Both the position numbers and the translations under genes were made by a program. Shown here one piece after another: positions 33,261 to 42,396 of a DNA stretch of 64,000 bases; within the stretch, counting starts at the first letter, position 1; each line of letters opens with the position of its first letter. The stretch covers positions 265,183 through 329,182 of the forward strand of contig NZ_JANZKX010000007.1 of the NCBI RefSeq assembly GCF_027257975.1, read 5' to 3'. Source of the stretch: Pelomonas sp. BJYL3. Lineage in GTDB: Bacteria > Pseudomonadota > Gammaproteobacteria > Burkholderiales > Burkholderiaceae_C. Below the pieces are notes generated by a model. It ran no database searches. It was not told the DNA's origin and saw nothing but the letters and a program-made list of their open reading frames with translations.

Positions 33261-34172
33261 ATGCAGTCTTCAACGCCGCATCCGGCGCCCCCACGACGCG
33301 CCTGGATCGGCCTGCTGATGGCCAGCCTTGGCGCCCTGGGCTTCTCGGGCAAGGCCATCATCGTCAAGCTCGGCTACCGCCACGGAGCCGATGCCATCAC
33401 CCTGCTTGGCCTGCGCATGCTTTTCGCGCTGCCCCTGTTCCTGGGCCTGGCCTGGTGGGCCGGGCGAGGCCGGGCGGCACTGACCCGCCGGGATTGGTGG
33501 GCCGTCATCGGGCTGGGCTTCAGCGGCTACTACCTCGCCAGCTTCCTCGACTTCGCCGGCCTGGCCTACATCAGCGCCAGCTTCGAGCGCCTCATCCTCT
33601 ACCTCAACCCCACCCTGGTCCTGCTGCTGGGCTGGCTGCTGCTGGGCCGCCGCGTGGGCGCCCGCCAGGTGGCAGCGCTGGGCATCAGCTATGCGGGCGT
33701 GCTGTGGGTCTTCGCCCAGGAGCTGCAGTGGCAGGGCGAGCATGTCTGGCTGGGCGCGCTGCTGGTGCTGGGCTCGGCGATCAGCTATGCCTTGTACCTG
33801 CTCTACAGCGGCGAGGAGGTGCACCGCCTGGGCGCCATGCGCCTGACCGGGCTGGCGACCTCGGTGGCCTGCCTGCTGTGCGTGGGCCAGTACCTGCTGC
33901 TGCGCGGCCCCGGCGCGATCGCCCAGGTGCCGGCGGCGGTGCTGCAGCTGTCGGTGCTCAATGCCGTGCTGAGCACCTTCGCGCCGGTGCTGCTGGTGAT
34001 GCTGGCCATCGAGCGCCTGGGCGCGGCGGTGGCTGCGCAGACCGGCATGCTGGGCCCCATGGCGACCATCGCCCTGGGCGCCTGGTTGCTGGATGAGCCC
34101 TTGACGACGGGCGTGCTGGGCGGGACCGTGCTGGTGCTGGGCGGCATCCTGCTGCTGAATCGATGGAGGTGA
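33261..34172 (+). CDS. EamA/DMT-family transporter
   Basis: A 303-residue membrane protein with ten hydrophobic helices in two EamA repeats (LLMASLGALGFSGKAIIVKL at the start, YLNPTLVLLLGWLLLGRR before the mid-loop, GPMATIALGAWLLDEPL in the second repeat). DMT carriers usually export amino acids or other metabolites; the substrate here is unknown. It is followed after 4 bp by the SDR gene, so the two are co-transcribed. There is no obvious Shine-Dalgarno at the ATG. Confidence 0.8.
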   Translation: MQSSTPHPAPPRRAWIGLLMASLGALGFSGKAIIVKLGYRHGADAITLLGLRMLFALPLFLGLAWWAGRGRAALTRRDWWAVIGLGFSGYYLASFLDFAGLAYISASFERLILYLNPTLVLLLGWLLLGRRVGARQVAALGISYAGVLWVFAQELQWQGEHVWLGALLVLGSAISYALYLLYSGEEVHRLGAMRLTGLATSVACLLCVGQYLLLRGPGAIAQVPAAVLQLSVLNAVLSTFAPVLLVMLAIERLGAAVAAQTGMLGPMATIALGAWLLDEPLTTGVLGGTVLVLGGILLLNRWR

Positions 34173-34176
34173 CGAG

Positions 34177-34965
34177 ATGGATCTGGGACTGAAGGGCCGC
34201 TGGGCCCTGGTGTGTGCCTCGAGCAAGGGCCTGGGGCGCGGCTGCGCCGAGGCCCTGGCGGCCGAGGGTGTGAACCTGGTGCTCAATGCACGCGGCGCCG
34301 AGGCGCTGGAGGCCACCGCAGCGGCGCTGCGGCAGGCGCATCCGGGGCTGGAGGTCCGCTGCGTGGCGGGCGACATCAGCCAGCCCGCCGTGCAGGCCGC
34401 GGCGCTGGCGGCGGCGCCGCAGATCGACATCCTGGTCAACAACGCCGGCGGCCCGCCGCCCGGCGATTTTCGCGACTGGGAGCGGGAGCACTGGCTGGCC
34501 GCGCTGGAGGCCAACATGCTGACGCCCATCGCCCTGATCAAGGCCGTGGTGGACGGCATGGCGGCCCGCGGCTTCGGCCGGGTGGTCAACATCACCTCGG
34601 GGGCGGTCAAGGCGCCCATCGACGTGCTGGGCCTGTCCAACGGCGCGCGCTCGGGCCTGACCGGCTTCGTGGCGGGCCTGGCCCGCCAGCCCCGCCTGGC
34701 CGGCGCCAACGTGACGATCAACAACCTGCTCCCGGGCGCCTTCGACACCGAGCGCCTGGGCAAGACCATGGCCGCGAGCGCGGAGCGCAGCGGGCAGGCG
34801 CTGGAGCAGGTGCGCCAGCAGCGCGCCCAGGGCATCCCGGCCCGGCGCTTCGGCACGGCGGCGGAGTTCGGCGCGGTCTGCGCCATGCTCTGCAGCGCGC
34901 AGGCGGGCTACCTCACCGGGCAGAACATCCTGCTGGATGGCGGCGCCTACCCGGGCACGTTCTGA
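34177..34965 (+). CDS. Atypical SDR-family protein lacking the catalytic Tyr-Lys
   Basis: A 262-residue Rossmann protein with an altered nucleotide motif (CASSKGLGRG, residues 13-22), NNAG at 88-91 and the structural Ser in NITSG (Ser141). Where the family has Tyr-x-x-x-Lys this protein has SNGAR (residues 154-158), so the general base and the assisting lysine are missing. A subgroup of 3-oxoacyl-ACP reductase-like SDRs is known to depart from the tetrad in this way. It may be a non-classical reductase or a binding protein. It is coupled to the EamA gene upstream by a 4-bp gap with GGAGGTGA. Confidence 0.82.
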   Translation: MDLGLKGRWALVCASSKGLGRGCAEALAAEGVNLVLNARGAEALEATAAALRQAHPGLEVRCVAGDISQPAVQAAALAAAPQIDILVNNAGGPPPGDFRDWEREHWLAALEANMLTPIALIKAVVDGMAARGFGRVVNITSGAVKAPIDVLGLSNGARSGLTGFVAGLARQPRLAGANVTINNLLPGAFDTERLGKTMAASAERSGQALEQVRQQRAQGIPARRFGTAAEFGAVCAMLCSAQAGYLTGQNILLDGGAYPGTF

Positions 34966-35024
34966 GACCAGGCCAGCCTGCGCCCGCGGCGGGCAGTACG
35001 TTCTGATACCAACGCGTCCCTTTG

Positions 35025-35061
35025 TCCCCACGGATTGGGGAGATCGTTACTGCCCGTAACG
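35025..35061. promoter_or_regulatory. Two adjacent 6-5-6 inverted repeats before the CsgG-like gene
   Basis: TCCCCA-N5-TGGGGA (35025-35041) and CGTTAC-N5-GTAACG (35045-35061) are both perfect, have the same 17-bp architecture and are 3 bp apart. They lie about 105-140 bp before the ATG at 35166. Neither is followed by a T-run, so operator sites are more likely than terminators. Confidence 0.35.
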
Positions 35062-35165
35062 CCTTCACAATGGCCGCTTCGCGCAAGCCCGGGAGGCTTG
35101 GCGACAATGCGCCGCCCCTGATCCGTCTGTGACACGGGCACCACTTGTGGAGGTACGGGATTCCC

Positions 35166-36473
35166 ATGAAATCGAAGATCGCCCTGGCCCTGTCGGGCCT
35201 CCTGGCAGGCCTGCATCTGGCGCCTGCCTTTGCCGAAGAAACCAGCTCGCAGGTCGAGAAGTGCAACCAGAAGCTGGGCGTGATGGCCGTGGTGGAGCCG
35301 CAGGCCGGCTGGAGCCACCTGTCGCAGTACGGCCTGGGCTCGCCCTCGGCGCTGCTGCGCATGATGGTCCAGCAGTCGGGCTGCTTCGACGTCGTCGAGC
35401 GCGGCGTGGCCATGCAGAACCTGCAGCAGGAGCGTGCGCTGGCCCAGGGCGGTGATCTGCGCCAGGAGTCCAATGTGGGCAAGGGCCAGATGCAGGCGGC
35501 CGACTTCGTGATGACGCCCAATGTGCAGGTCGGTGCCTCCACCACCGGCGGCATCGGTGGCGCGCTGCTGGGCCGCGTGGGTGGCGTGTTCGGCGCCATC
35601 GCCGGCAACCTCAAGTTCCGCGAGGCTTCGACCAGCCTACTGATCGCCGACGTGCGCTCCAGCATCCAGGTGGCAGCTGCCGAAGGCAAGGCCACCAAGA
35701 CCGACTTCGGCATCGGCGGCTGGGGCTATGGCGGCGCCCTGGTGGGCCTGGGCGGCTACACCAGCACGCCCGAGGGCAAGATGGTGGCGGCCAGCTTCCT
35801 GGACAACTACAACACCATCGTCAGGACCATCCGCGACCAGCCCAACCTGATCCGCACCAGCAGCGCTGCCGGCGACGCCAATGCCGCCGCCTCCACCAAG
35901 GCCGAGGCGCCGCAGCCGGCCGGCCAGACCCTGTGCCCCAAGATCGGCAACGTGAAGGCCTATGCCAACGCGGCCAAGGACGCCAAGGTCGTGGCCTCCA
36001 TTCCCAAGGGTGAGGAACTGATCGCCTCGGGCGAGGTCAAGAACGGCTTCGTCTACGTGGACGCCGCCAACTTCAGCGGCTGGGTGCAGCGCACGCTGGT
36101 CGGTGCCTGCGGCGGCCAAGCCTCGGCCGCACCCCTGCCGGTCAACAACACGCCGCCCGCGGCGGCGGGCATCTTCGGCAGCTTTGCCGGCTCCTTCGCG
36201 GGCCCCGAGCAGGGCACCTTCAACGTGGTGGTCACGCCCGGTGCCGGCGGCATGGGCGTGGTCAGCGGTGGCGGCGTCTCCAACCAGACCGGGGCCTTCA
36301 GCGTGAGCGGCACCGTGGCCGCCAGCGGCCGCATGAACATGACGGCCTCCGGCTCCGCCGGCTCGGCCGTCTACCAGGGCTTCCTGGACGGCAACACCGG
36401 CGCCCTCAGCGGCACCTGGCACTACGCCCACCGCTCGACGCCCTCTGGCAGCTTCGGCGGCCAGCGCCAGTAA
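35166..36473 (+). CDS. CsgG/HfaB-like exported protein with SH3-like and beta-rich tail
   Basis: About 435 residues. ATG 35166 opens a clear signal peptide (MKSKIALALSGLLAGLHLAP, cleaved near AFA-EE). Residues 20-235 resemble the CsgG/LpoB-type domain (SALLRMMVQQSGCFDVVERG, ADFVMTPNVQV, TSLLIADVRSSIQVAAAEG). An SH3-like segment follows at about 255-320 (AYANAAKDAKVVASIPKGEE, GFVYVDAANFSGWVQRTLV). The last 110 residues are Gly/Ser/Ala-rich, probably beta-structured (GTFNVVVTPGAGG, GALSGTWHYAHRS). CsgG forms an outer-membrane secretion pore, whereas relatives assist envelope enzymes. There is no lipobox cysteine at the cleavage site, unlike CsgG. The function is unknown; an envelope assembly role is inferred. 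Confidence 0.7.
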   Translation: MKSKIALALSGLLAGLHLAPAFAEETSSQVEKCNQKLGVMAVVEPQAGWSHLSQYGLGSPSALLRMMVQQSGCFDVVERGVAMQNLQQERALAQGGDLRQESNVGKGQMQAADFVMTPNVQVGASTTGGIGGALLGRVGGVFGAIAGNLKFREASTSLLIADVRSSIQVAAAEGKATKTDFGIGGWGYGGALVGLGGYTSTPEGKMVAASFLDNYNTIVRTIRDQPNLIRTSSAAGDANAAASTKAEAPQPAGQTLCPKIGNVKAYANAAKDAKVVASIPKGEELIASGEVKNGFVYVDAANFSGWVQRTLVGACGGQASAAPLPVNNTPPAAAGIFGSFAGSFAGPEQGTFNVVVTPGAGGMGVVSGGGVSNQTGAFSVSGTVAASGRMNMTASGSAGSAVYQGFLDGNTGALSGTWHYAHRSTPSGSFGGQRQ

Positions 36474-36563
36474 GCGGCAACCCCCACTCGACCCTTGCCC
36501 GGCGCCCGGCTCAGCGGCGCCAGATCCACACCGTGCTGCAGCACGCGGGCGCCGGAAGTCCCC

Positions 36564-37469
36564 TCAGCGGCGCGCGGACACCACGATGCCCGCAGCAATC
36601 AGCACAAAGGCCACCGCGTGGAACCACTGGGGCCATTCGCCCAGCAGGGCCGCCGACATCAGCGCCGCGAACACCGGTGTGAGGTTGCCGAAGAAGGCGG
36701 CCACGGCGGGGCCGGCCTGCGTCACCCCCAAGCCCCAGCAGCGGTAGGCCAGCAGCGAGGGGCCCAGGGCCACGTAGACCAGGGCCAGGGCAAGACCTGA
36801 CCCCCAGGCCACCGGCTGCGTCGACAGCAGCTGCTCGGCACCGGCCGATACGCCGGCAAACCCCAGTCCGAAGACCAGCTGCGCCATCAGCAGCATCGCC
36901 CAGTCCCAGGGCGGCCGTTGCGCGCCCTGCATGTGGGCGGGCGGCCGCGCCAGCAGCCAGCTGTAGACGGCCCAGCTGAAGACGGCCAGCAGCATCAGCA
37001 GGTCCCCCTCGACGAAATGCACGGCGCGCAGGGTCTGCAGCTGGCCGCGGCTCAGCACGAGGGCCACGCCCAGCAGGGACAGCAGGGCGCCCAGCAGCTG
37101 GCGCCGGTCCGGCCGCACGCCGTGCAGAAGCATGCCCACGCCCAGCATCCACAGCGGCAGGCTGGCCGCGATCAGGGTCACGTTGAGTGGCGTGGAGCTG
37201 TGCAGGGCCTGGTACTGCAGGGCGTTGTAGCAGCCCATGCCCAGGAAGCCGGTCAGGGCGAAGTAGTGCCAGCGCTGGCGCAGGGCGGCCCGCTGCGCCC
37301 ACAGCGGGCGGGCCAGGGGCAGCAGCACCAGGAAGGCCAGCAGCCAGCGCAGGAAGTTCAGGGTCAGCGGCGGGATGGCCGCGGCGGCCCAGCGGCCCAC
37401 CACCGCATTGCCGGCCCACAGCAGGGGCGGCAGGGTCAGCAGCAGGGCGAGCTTCGGACTGAGCTTCAT
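36564..37469 (-). CDS. EamA/DMT-family transporter
   Basis: A 301-residue ten-helix protein with two EamA repeats (PPLLWAGNAVVGRWAA, TPLNVTLIAASLPLWMLGVG, LLMLLAVFSWAVYSWLLAR, GPAVAAFFGNLTPVFAALMS). I start at ATG 37469 (MKLSPKLALL) rather than 37496, since the upstream nine residues (MPPAGDGPP) do not fit. Substrate unknown. It is divergent from the quinone oxidoreductase gene with a 130-bp gap. It is unrelated in position to the EamA gene at 33261, and sequence similarity between the two appears low. Confidence 0.8.
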   Translation of the reverse strand: MKLSPKLALLLTLPPLLWAGNAVVGRWAAAAIPPLTLNFLRWLLAFLVLLPLARPLWAQRAALRQRWHYFALTGFLGMGCYNALQYQALHSSTPLNVTLIAASLPLWMLGVGMLLHGVRPDRRQLLGALLSLLGVALVLSRGQLQTLRAVHFVEGDLLMLLAVFSWAVYSWLLARPPAHMQGAQRPPWDWAMLLMAQLVFGLGFAGVSAGAEQLLSTQPVAWGSGLALALVYVALGPSLLAYRCWGLGVTQAGPAVAAFFGNLTPVFAALMSAALLGEWPQWFHAVAFVLIAAGIVVSARR

Positions 37470-37599
37470 GGGCGGGCCATCGCCGGCAGGCGGCAAAAGG
37501 GTGCAAAGGCTGGCACGATAGCGGATGCAACTTGTCGTCGCGCTGACAGGCCCGAATGTGGCGGCGCGGCACCCCGTTCACAGCCAGCAGGAGAAGTCG

Positions 37600-38586
37600 A
37601 TGTCCCAGGAACAGGTCGTTCGCATTGCCCAGCCGGGCGCAGCCGAAGTGATGCAGCTGGAGCACGTGGAGGTGGGGGCGCCCGGCCCCGGCGAGGTCCG
37701 GGTCCGCCACGCCTTCTGCGGCCTCAACTACATCGACATCTACCACCGCAGCGGCGTCTACCCGCTGCCCATGCCCTCGGGCCTGGGCATGGAGGCCTCG
37801 GGCATCGTGGAAGCGGTGGGCGAGGGCGTCAGCCACCTGGCCGAGGGCGACCGCGTGGCCTATGCCAGCCAGCCGGTGGGCGCCTATGCCACGGCCCGCG
37901 TGATGCCGGCGCGCTGCGTGGTCCGGCTGCCGGACGGCATAGGCCTGGACACCGGCGCGGCCATGATGCTCAAGGGCCTCACCGTGCAGTACCTGCTGCG
38001 CAAGACCGTGCCCCAGGGCGGGCTGCAGGCCGGCGACACCGTGCTCTTCCATGCCGCGGCCGGCGGCGTGGGCCTGATCGCCTGCCAGTGGGCCCGCCAC
38101 CTGGGCCTGAAGCTCATCGGCACGGCCGGCAGCGACGAGAAGTGCGAGCTCGCCCGCCAGCACGGCGCGGCCCACGTCATCAACTACCGTCGCGAGGACT
38201 TCGCGGCCCGCGTCAAGGAGCTCACCGAGGGTCGCGGCGTCAAGGTGGTCTACGACTCCGTGGGCGCCGACACCTGGGCCGGCTCCCTGGCCTGTCTCAG
38301 CACCTTCGGCCTGATGGTCAGCTTCGGCAATGCCTCGGGCGCGGTGCCGCCGGTGAACCTGTCCAGCCTGTCGGCCAACTCCCTGTACCTGACGCGCCCC
38401 GTGCTCTTCGCCCACCTGGCGACCCGCGAGAGCACGCAGGCCATGGCCGATGATCTCTTCGACGTGGTGGGCCAGGGGGTGGTGCGCATCCCCATCGGCC
38501 AGCGCTATGCCCTGGCGGAGGTGCAGCAGGCGCACCGCGAGCTGGAGGCCCGTACGACCACCGGCTCCGGTCTGCTGGTGATCTGA
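37600..38586 (+). CDS. qor: NADPH:quinone oxidoreductase, zinc-free MDR family
   Basis: A 328-residue enzyme. ATG 37600 has AGGAG upstream; the in-frame ATG at 37525 adds an unlikely leader. The pattern is typical of QOR: NYIDIYHRSGVYPLPMPSGLG near the N-terminus, the Rossmann motif AAAGGVGLIACQWARHLG, VINYRREDF, VVYDSVGADTW and LFDVVGQGVVRIPIG. The zinc-binding cysteines of alcohol dehydrogenases are absent. Members reduce quinones or other enones with NADPH in the cytoplasm. It is transcribed alone. Confidence 0.85.
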   Translation: MSQEQVVRIAQPGAAEVMQLEHVEVGAPGPGEVRVRHAFCGLNYIDIYHRSGVYPLPMPSGLGMEASGIVEAVGEGVSHLAEGDRVAYASQPVGAYATARVMPARCVVRLPDGIGLDTGAAMMLKGLTVQYLLRKTVPQGGLQAGDTVLFHAAAGGVGLIACQWARHLGLKLIGTAGSDEKCELARQHGAAHVINYRREDFAARVKELTEGRGVKVVYDSVGADTWAGSLACLSTFGLMVSFGNASGAVPPVNLSSLSANSLYLTRPVLFAHLATRESTQAMADDLFDVVGQGVVRIPIGQRYALAEVQQAHRELEARTTTGSGLLVI

Positions 38587-38619
38587 GGGAGGCTGCCCTG
38601 GAGCAGGCCGCCCGGCGCC

Positions 38620-40137
<1,518 letters not shown>

Positions 40138-40219
40138 GTCGGGTGCGGGTGGAAGCTGCGGCGCATTGTGACCTGCTTCATGGCGCGCACAGCCTGCAAA
40201 TCAAGGCGTTGCGGGAGGC

Positions 40220-41065
40220 TCAGGACTCTGCTACCGCAGCCCGGTAGGCATGCCAGCTGGCATGCCCCAGCACCGGCCCCACCACCAGCAGGCCGAGGAA
40301 GCCCGGCAGCAGCGCCAGCACCACCAGCCCCACCACCAGCGCGCCCCACCACAGCATCACGCCAGTCTGGGTCAGCACCAGGCGCAGGCTGGTCAGGCCG
40401 GCGGTGACGGCGTCCACCTGCTGGTCCAGCATCATGGGGATCGAGATGACGCTGACGGCGTAGATCAGGCCTGCGAAGAGGGCGCCCACGGTGAGGTAGG
40501 TGGCGATGAAGCCCAGGTTCTCGGGGTCCAGCAGCTTGGTGAGCGAGCCCGCGAAATCGGGCATGCCGTCGAAGCTCACCGCGAAGATCACCAGCGAGGC
40601 CCGCCCCCACAGCATCTCCAGGATCAGCAGCACGCCGCCGAAGATGGCCATCTGGCCCATGTGGCTGTCCCAGGCGGTGAGGGAGTCGCCCAGGTCGGGC
40701 TGCTCGCCGCGTTCCAGGCGCATGGAGACCTGGTACAGGCCCATGCACAGGAAGGGTCCCATCAGCAGGAAGCCCGCGGACAGGGCAAGGGTGTAGGCGG
40801 GAGCGTTCTGGTAGACCTTGAGCAGGCCCCAACCCATCAGCACGAAGCACAGGCCGTAGAAGAGGCCGATGCCAGGGTGGCGGCAGAAGTCCTTCCAGCC
40901 CAGGCGCAGCCAGTGCAGGGGCTGGCTCCACCGCAGCGTGTTGAGCTGCAGGTGGAAGGGCGAGACGGCCGGGCCTTCCGGGGTGGGCGCGGCTTGATCC
41001 GGATCAGGCGTGCGGGCCGGCGGGCGCGAATCGGGCGCCGGCTCCTGCGCCAGGGGGTGGCTCAT
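40220..41065 (-). CDS. DUF2189-family integral membrane protein
   Basis: A 281-residue protein. The first 45 residues are Pro-rich and soluble, then six hydrophobic segments follow (IGLFYGLCFVLMGWGLL, LALSAGFLLMGPFLCMGLY, MAIFGGVLLILEMLWG, LTVGALFAGLIYAVSVISI, LWWGALVVGLVVLALLPGFL, LVVGPVLGHASWHAYRA). Motifs GPFLCMGLYQVSMRLERGE and PVLGHASWHAYR are characteristic of DUF2189. In other Proteobacteria such genes are seen near cytochrome oxidase or denitrification genes; the biochemical role is unknown. AAGGAGA precedes the ATG. An FNR-like box lies 76-90 bp upstream. Confidence 0.8.
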   Translation of the reverse strand: MSHPLAQEPAPDSRPPARTPDPDQAAPTPEGPAVSPFHLQLNTLRWSQPLHWLRLGWKDFCRHPGIGLFYGLCFVLMGWGLLKVYQNAPAYTLALSAGFLLMGPFLCMGLYQVSMRLERGEQPDLGDSLTAWDSHMGQMAIFGGVLLILEMLWGRASLVIFAVSFDGMPDFAGSLTKLLDPENLGFIATYLTVGALFAGLIYAVSVISIPMMLDQQVDAVTAGLTSLRLVLTQTGVMLWWGALVVGLVVLALLPGFLGLLVVGPVLGHASWHAYRAAVAES

Positions 41066-41140
41066 GGGGTGTCTCCTTCTGCCACCAAGGCTAGAGGGAG
41101 GCGCGGGGCGCGTCAGCGGGCCTTACCCTAGGAAGAGCGC

Positions 41141-41154
41141 CTGACCTGGATCAA
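41141..41154. promoter_or_regulatory. FNR-like box upstream of the DUF2189 gene
   Basis: CTGACCTGGATCAA, or TTGATCCAGGTCAG on the minus strand, has one perfect half-site and one with two changes. It lies between lspA and the DUF2189 gene, upstream of the latter. No well-placed -10 is seen, so support is moderate at best. Confidence 0.35.
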
Positions 41155-41172
41155 GCGTCCGGTCGGCCGGGT

Positions 41173-41670
41173 TCAGCTGCGCCGCACCCGGCGCAGCTCG
41201 TCCAGGATCAGCAGCGCCGCGCCGAGGGAGATGGCGCTGTCGGCCACGTTGAAGGCCGGGAAGGTCCAGGTGTTCTGGTAGTGGAAAAGGAGGAAGTCCA
41301 CCACATAGCCATGCAGCAGTCGGTCGATCACATTGCCGATGGCGCCGCCCAGGATGAGCGACAGCGCGGTGGCGAAGAGGGTCTGGTGTCCATGCTTGCG
41401 CAACAGCCACAGGATGAAGGCGGCGGCCACGGCGCCCAGGCCCACGAAGAACCAGCGCTGCCAGCCGGCCGCCCAGGCCAGGAAGCTGAAGGCGGCCCCG
41501 GGGTTGTGCCAGCGGACGATGCTGAAGAAGGAGGTCACGGGGCGGCTGTCGCCGAGCTGGAAGCTCCCCAGGATCAGCACCTTGGTGAACTGGTCGGCCA
41601 GGATCACGAGGAGGGCGATCGCCAGCCATTGGATCAGGCGCGGGGAAGCGGAAGAGGTGGCCATGGGCAT
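41173..41670 (-). CDS. lspA: Lipoprotein signal peptidase LspA
   Basis: A 165-residue inner-membrane aspartyl peptidase with four transmembrane helices that removes signal peptides from prolipoproteins. The catalytic aspartates are visible: Asp125 in [10 protein letters not shown] and Asp144 in [21 protein letters not shown] and NPGAAFSFL are also conserved. In most Proteobacteria lspA follows ileS directly; here ileS lies about 5.3 kb away with a plus-strand block between them. The upstream gap of 167 bp is divergent to the next gene, so lspA has its own promoter. Confidence 0.93.
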   Translation of the reverse strand: MPMATSSASPRLIQWLAIALLVILADQFTKVLILGSFQLGDSRPVTSFFSIVRWHNPGAAFSFLAWAAGWQRWFFVGLGAVAAAFILWLLRKHGHQTLFATALSLILGGAIGNVIDRLLHGYVVDFLLFHYQNTWTFPAFNVADSAISLGAALLILDELRRVRRS

Positions 41671-41743
41671 GTGCAGTTCAGAAGCAGGGCGCTACTGTAG
41701 CCGCTCCGCAAGGCGGCCTGCGCCGGGCACGCGAACTGCCCGC

Positions 41744-41757
41744 TTGAGGTTTGTCAA
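41744..41757. promoter_or_regulatory. FNR-like inverted repeat in the lspA/41838 divergent gap
   Basis: TTGAGGTTTGTCAA lies within the perfect inverted repeat CTTGA-N6-TCAAG. It differs from the FNR consensus at one base in each half. TAGATT at 41774-41779 could be a -10 for the gene at 41838, but the distance is about 6 bp shorter than the class II ideal. Confidence 0.4.
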
Positions 41758-41837
41758 GCCCGAGGGGCCGGACTAGATTGGTCTTGGAAGCCTGCCACCG
41801 GCCCGCGGGGCCGGGGTGTCACGACAAGGAGCTCGCC

Positions 41838-42344
41838 ATGCGCAAGAGGATCTACTGGATGCTGCCCGACCTGGACAGCGCCCGCCGCTGCATGAATGAC
41901 CTGCTGCTGGCCCGCGTCGCGGCGCCGCAGATCCACTTCATGGCCCGGGAAGGGGCCGAGATGGGTGGCTTGCAGGCCGCCAGCCTGCTGCAGACCTCGG
42001 ACCTGGTCGAGTCCGCGGAGACCGGCCTGCTGGTGGGGGCCGGCCTTGGCGCTGCCGCCGGGGTGCTGGCGGCCTACAGCCTGGAATCGGCGGTGCCGGC
42101 CGGGCTGGTCGTGGCGCTGGCGGCCCTGGGTGCCGTGCTGGGGACCTGGTTCTGCAGCATGATCGGCAGCTCCACGCCCAGCCGGCGGCTGCGGCGCTTC
42201 GAGCCTGGCATGGAGGCCGGCCAGTACCTGCTGATGGTGGACGTGCCGCGCGGCCGCGTGGCCGAGATCGAGGCCCTGCTCGCGGCCACGCATCCGGAGG
42301 CGAGCTTCCAGGGGCACGAGCCCAATGTGCCGGTCTTTCCCTGA
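41838..42344 (+). CDS. Small membrane-associated protein with Gly/Ala-rich hairpin (DUF1269-like)
   Basis: A 168-residue protein starting MRKRIYWMLPDLDSARRC at an ATG with AAGGAG upstream; the longer frame from 41751 has an unlikely leader. An N-terminal alpha/beta segment is followed by a glycine/alanine-rich pair of hydrophobic stretches (LLVGAGLGAAAGVLAAY and GLVVALAALGAVLGTWF). A second soluble part (YLLMVDVPRGRVAEIEALLA) completes it. This layout is seen in DUF1269 and general-stress membrane proteins. The function is unknown. The FNR-like palindrome upstream suggests induction at low oxygen. It is 52 bp before the sensor kinase gene and could be co-transcribed. Confidence 0.65.
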   Translation: MRKRIYWMLPDLDSARRCMNDLLLARVAAPQIHFMAREGAEMGGLQAASLLQTSDLVESAETGLLVGAGLGAAAGVLAAYSLESAVPAGLVVALAALGAVLGTWFCSMIGSSTPSRRLRRFEPGMEAGQYLLMVDVPRGRVAEIEALLAATHPEASFQGHEPNVPVFP

Positions 42345-42396
42345 GCCGGGACTCCGGACCCGCTGAGGGCCGCCGGCCGCGCTACAGTGGCCGGCC

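Noticed and set aside
36532-36545. Palindrome CGTGCTGCAGCACG between convergent genes
   Set aside because: It is short and GC-rich with no T-run and no nearby start codon on either side; it may be chance in this composition.
37511-37528. Sigma54-like TGGCAC...TGC before qor
   Set aside because: The distance between the GG and GC elements is 3 bp too long, and sigma54 requires strict spacing.
40994-41007. FNR-like TTGATCCGGATCAG
   Set aside because: Good match, but it lies inside the start of the DUF2189 coding sequence, downstream of the gene's own ATG, and is probably the codons for DPDQ.
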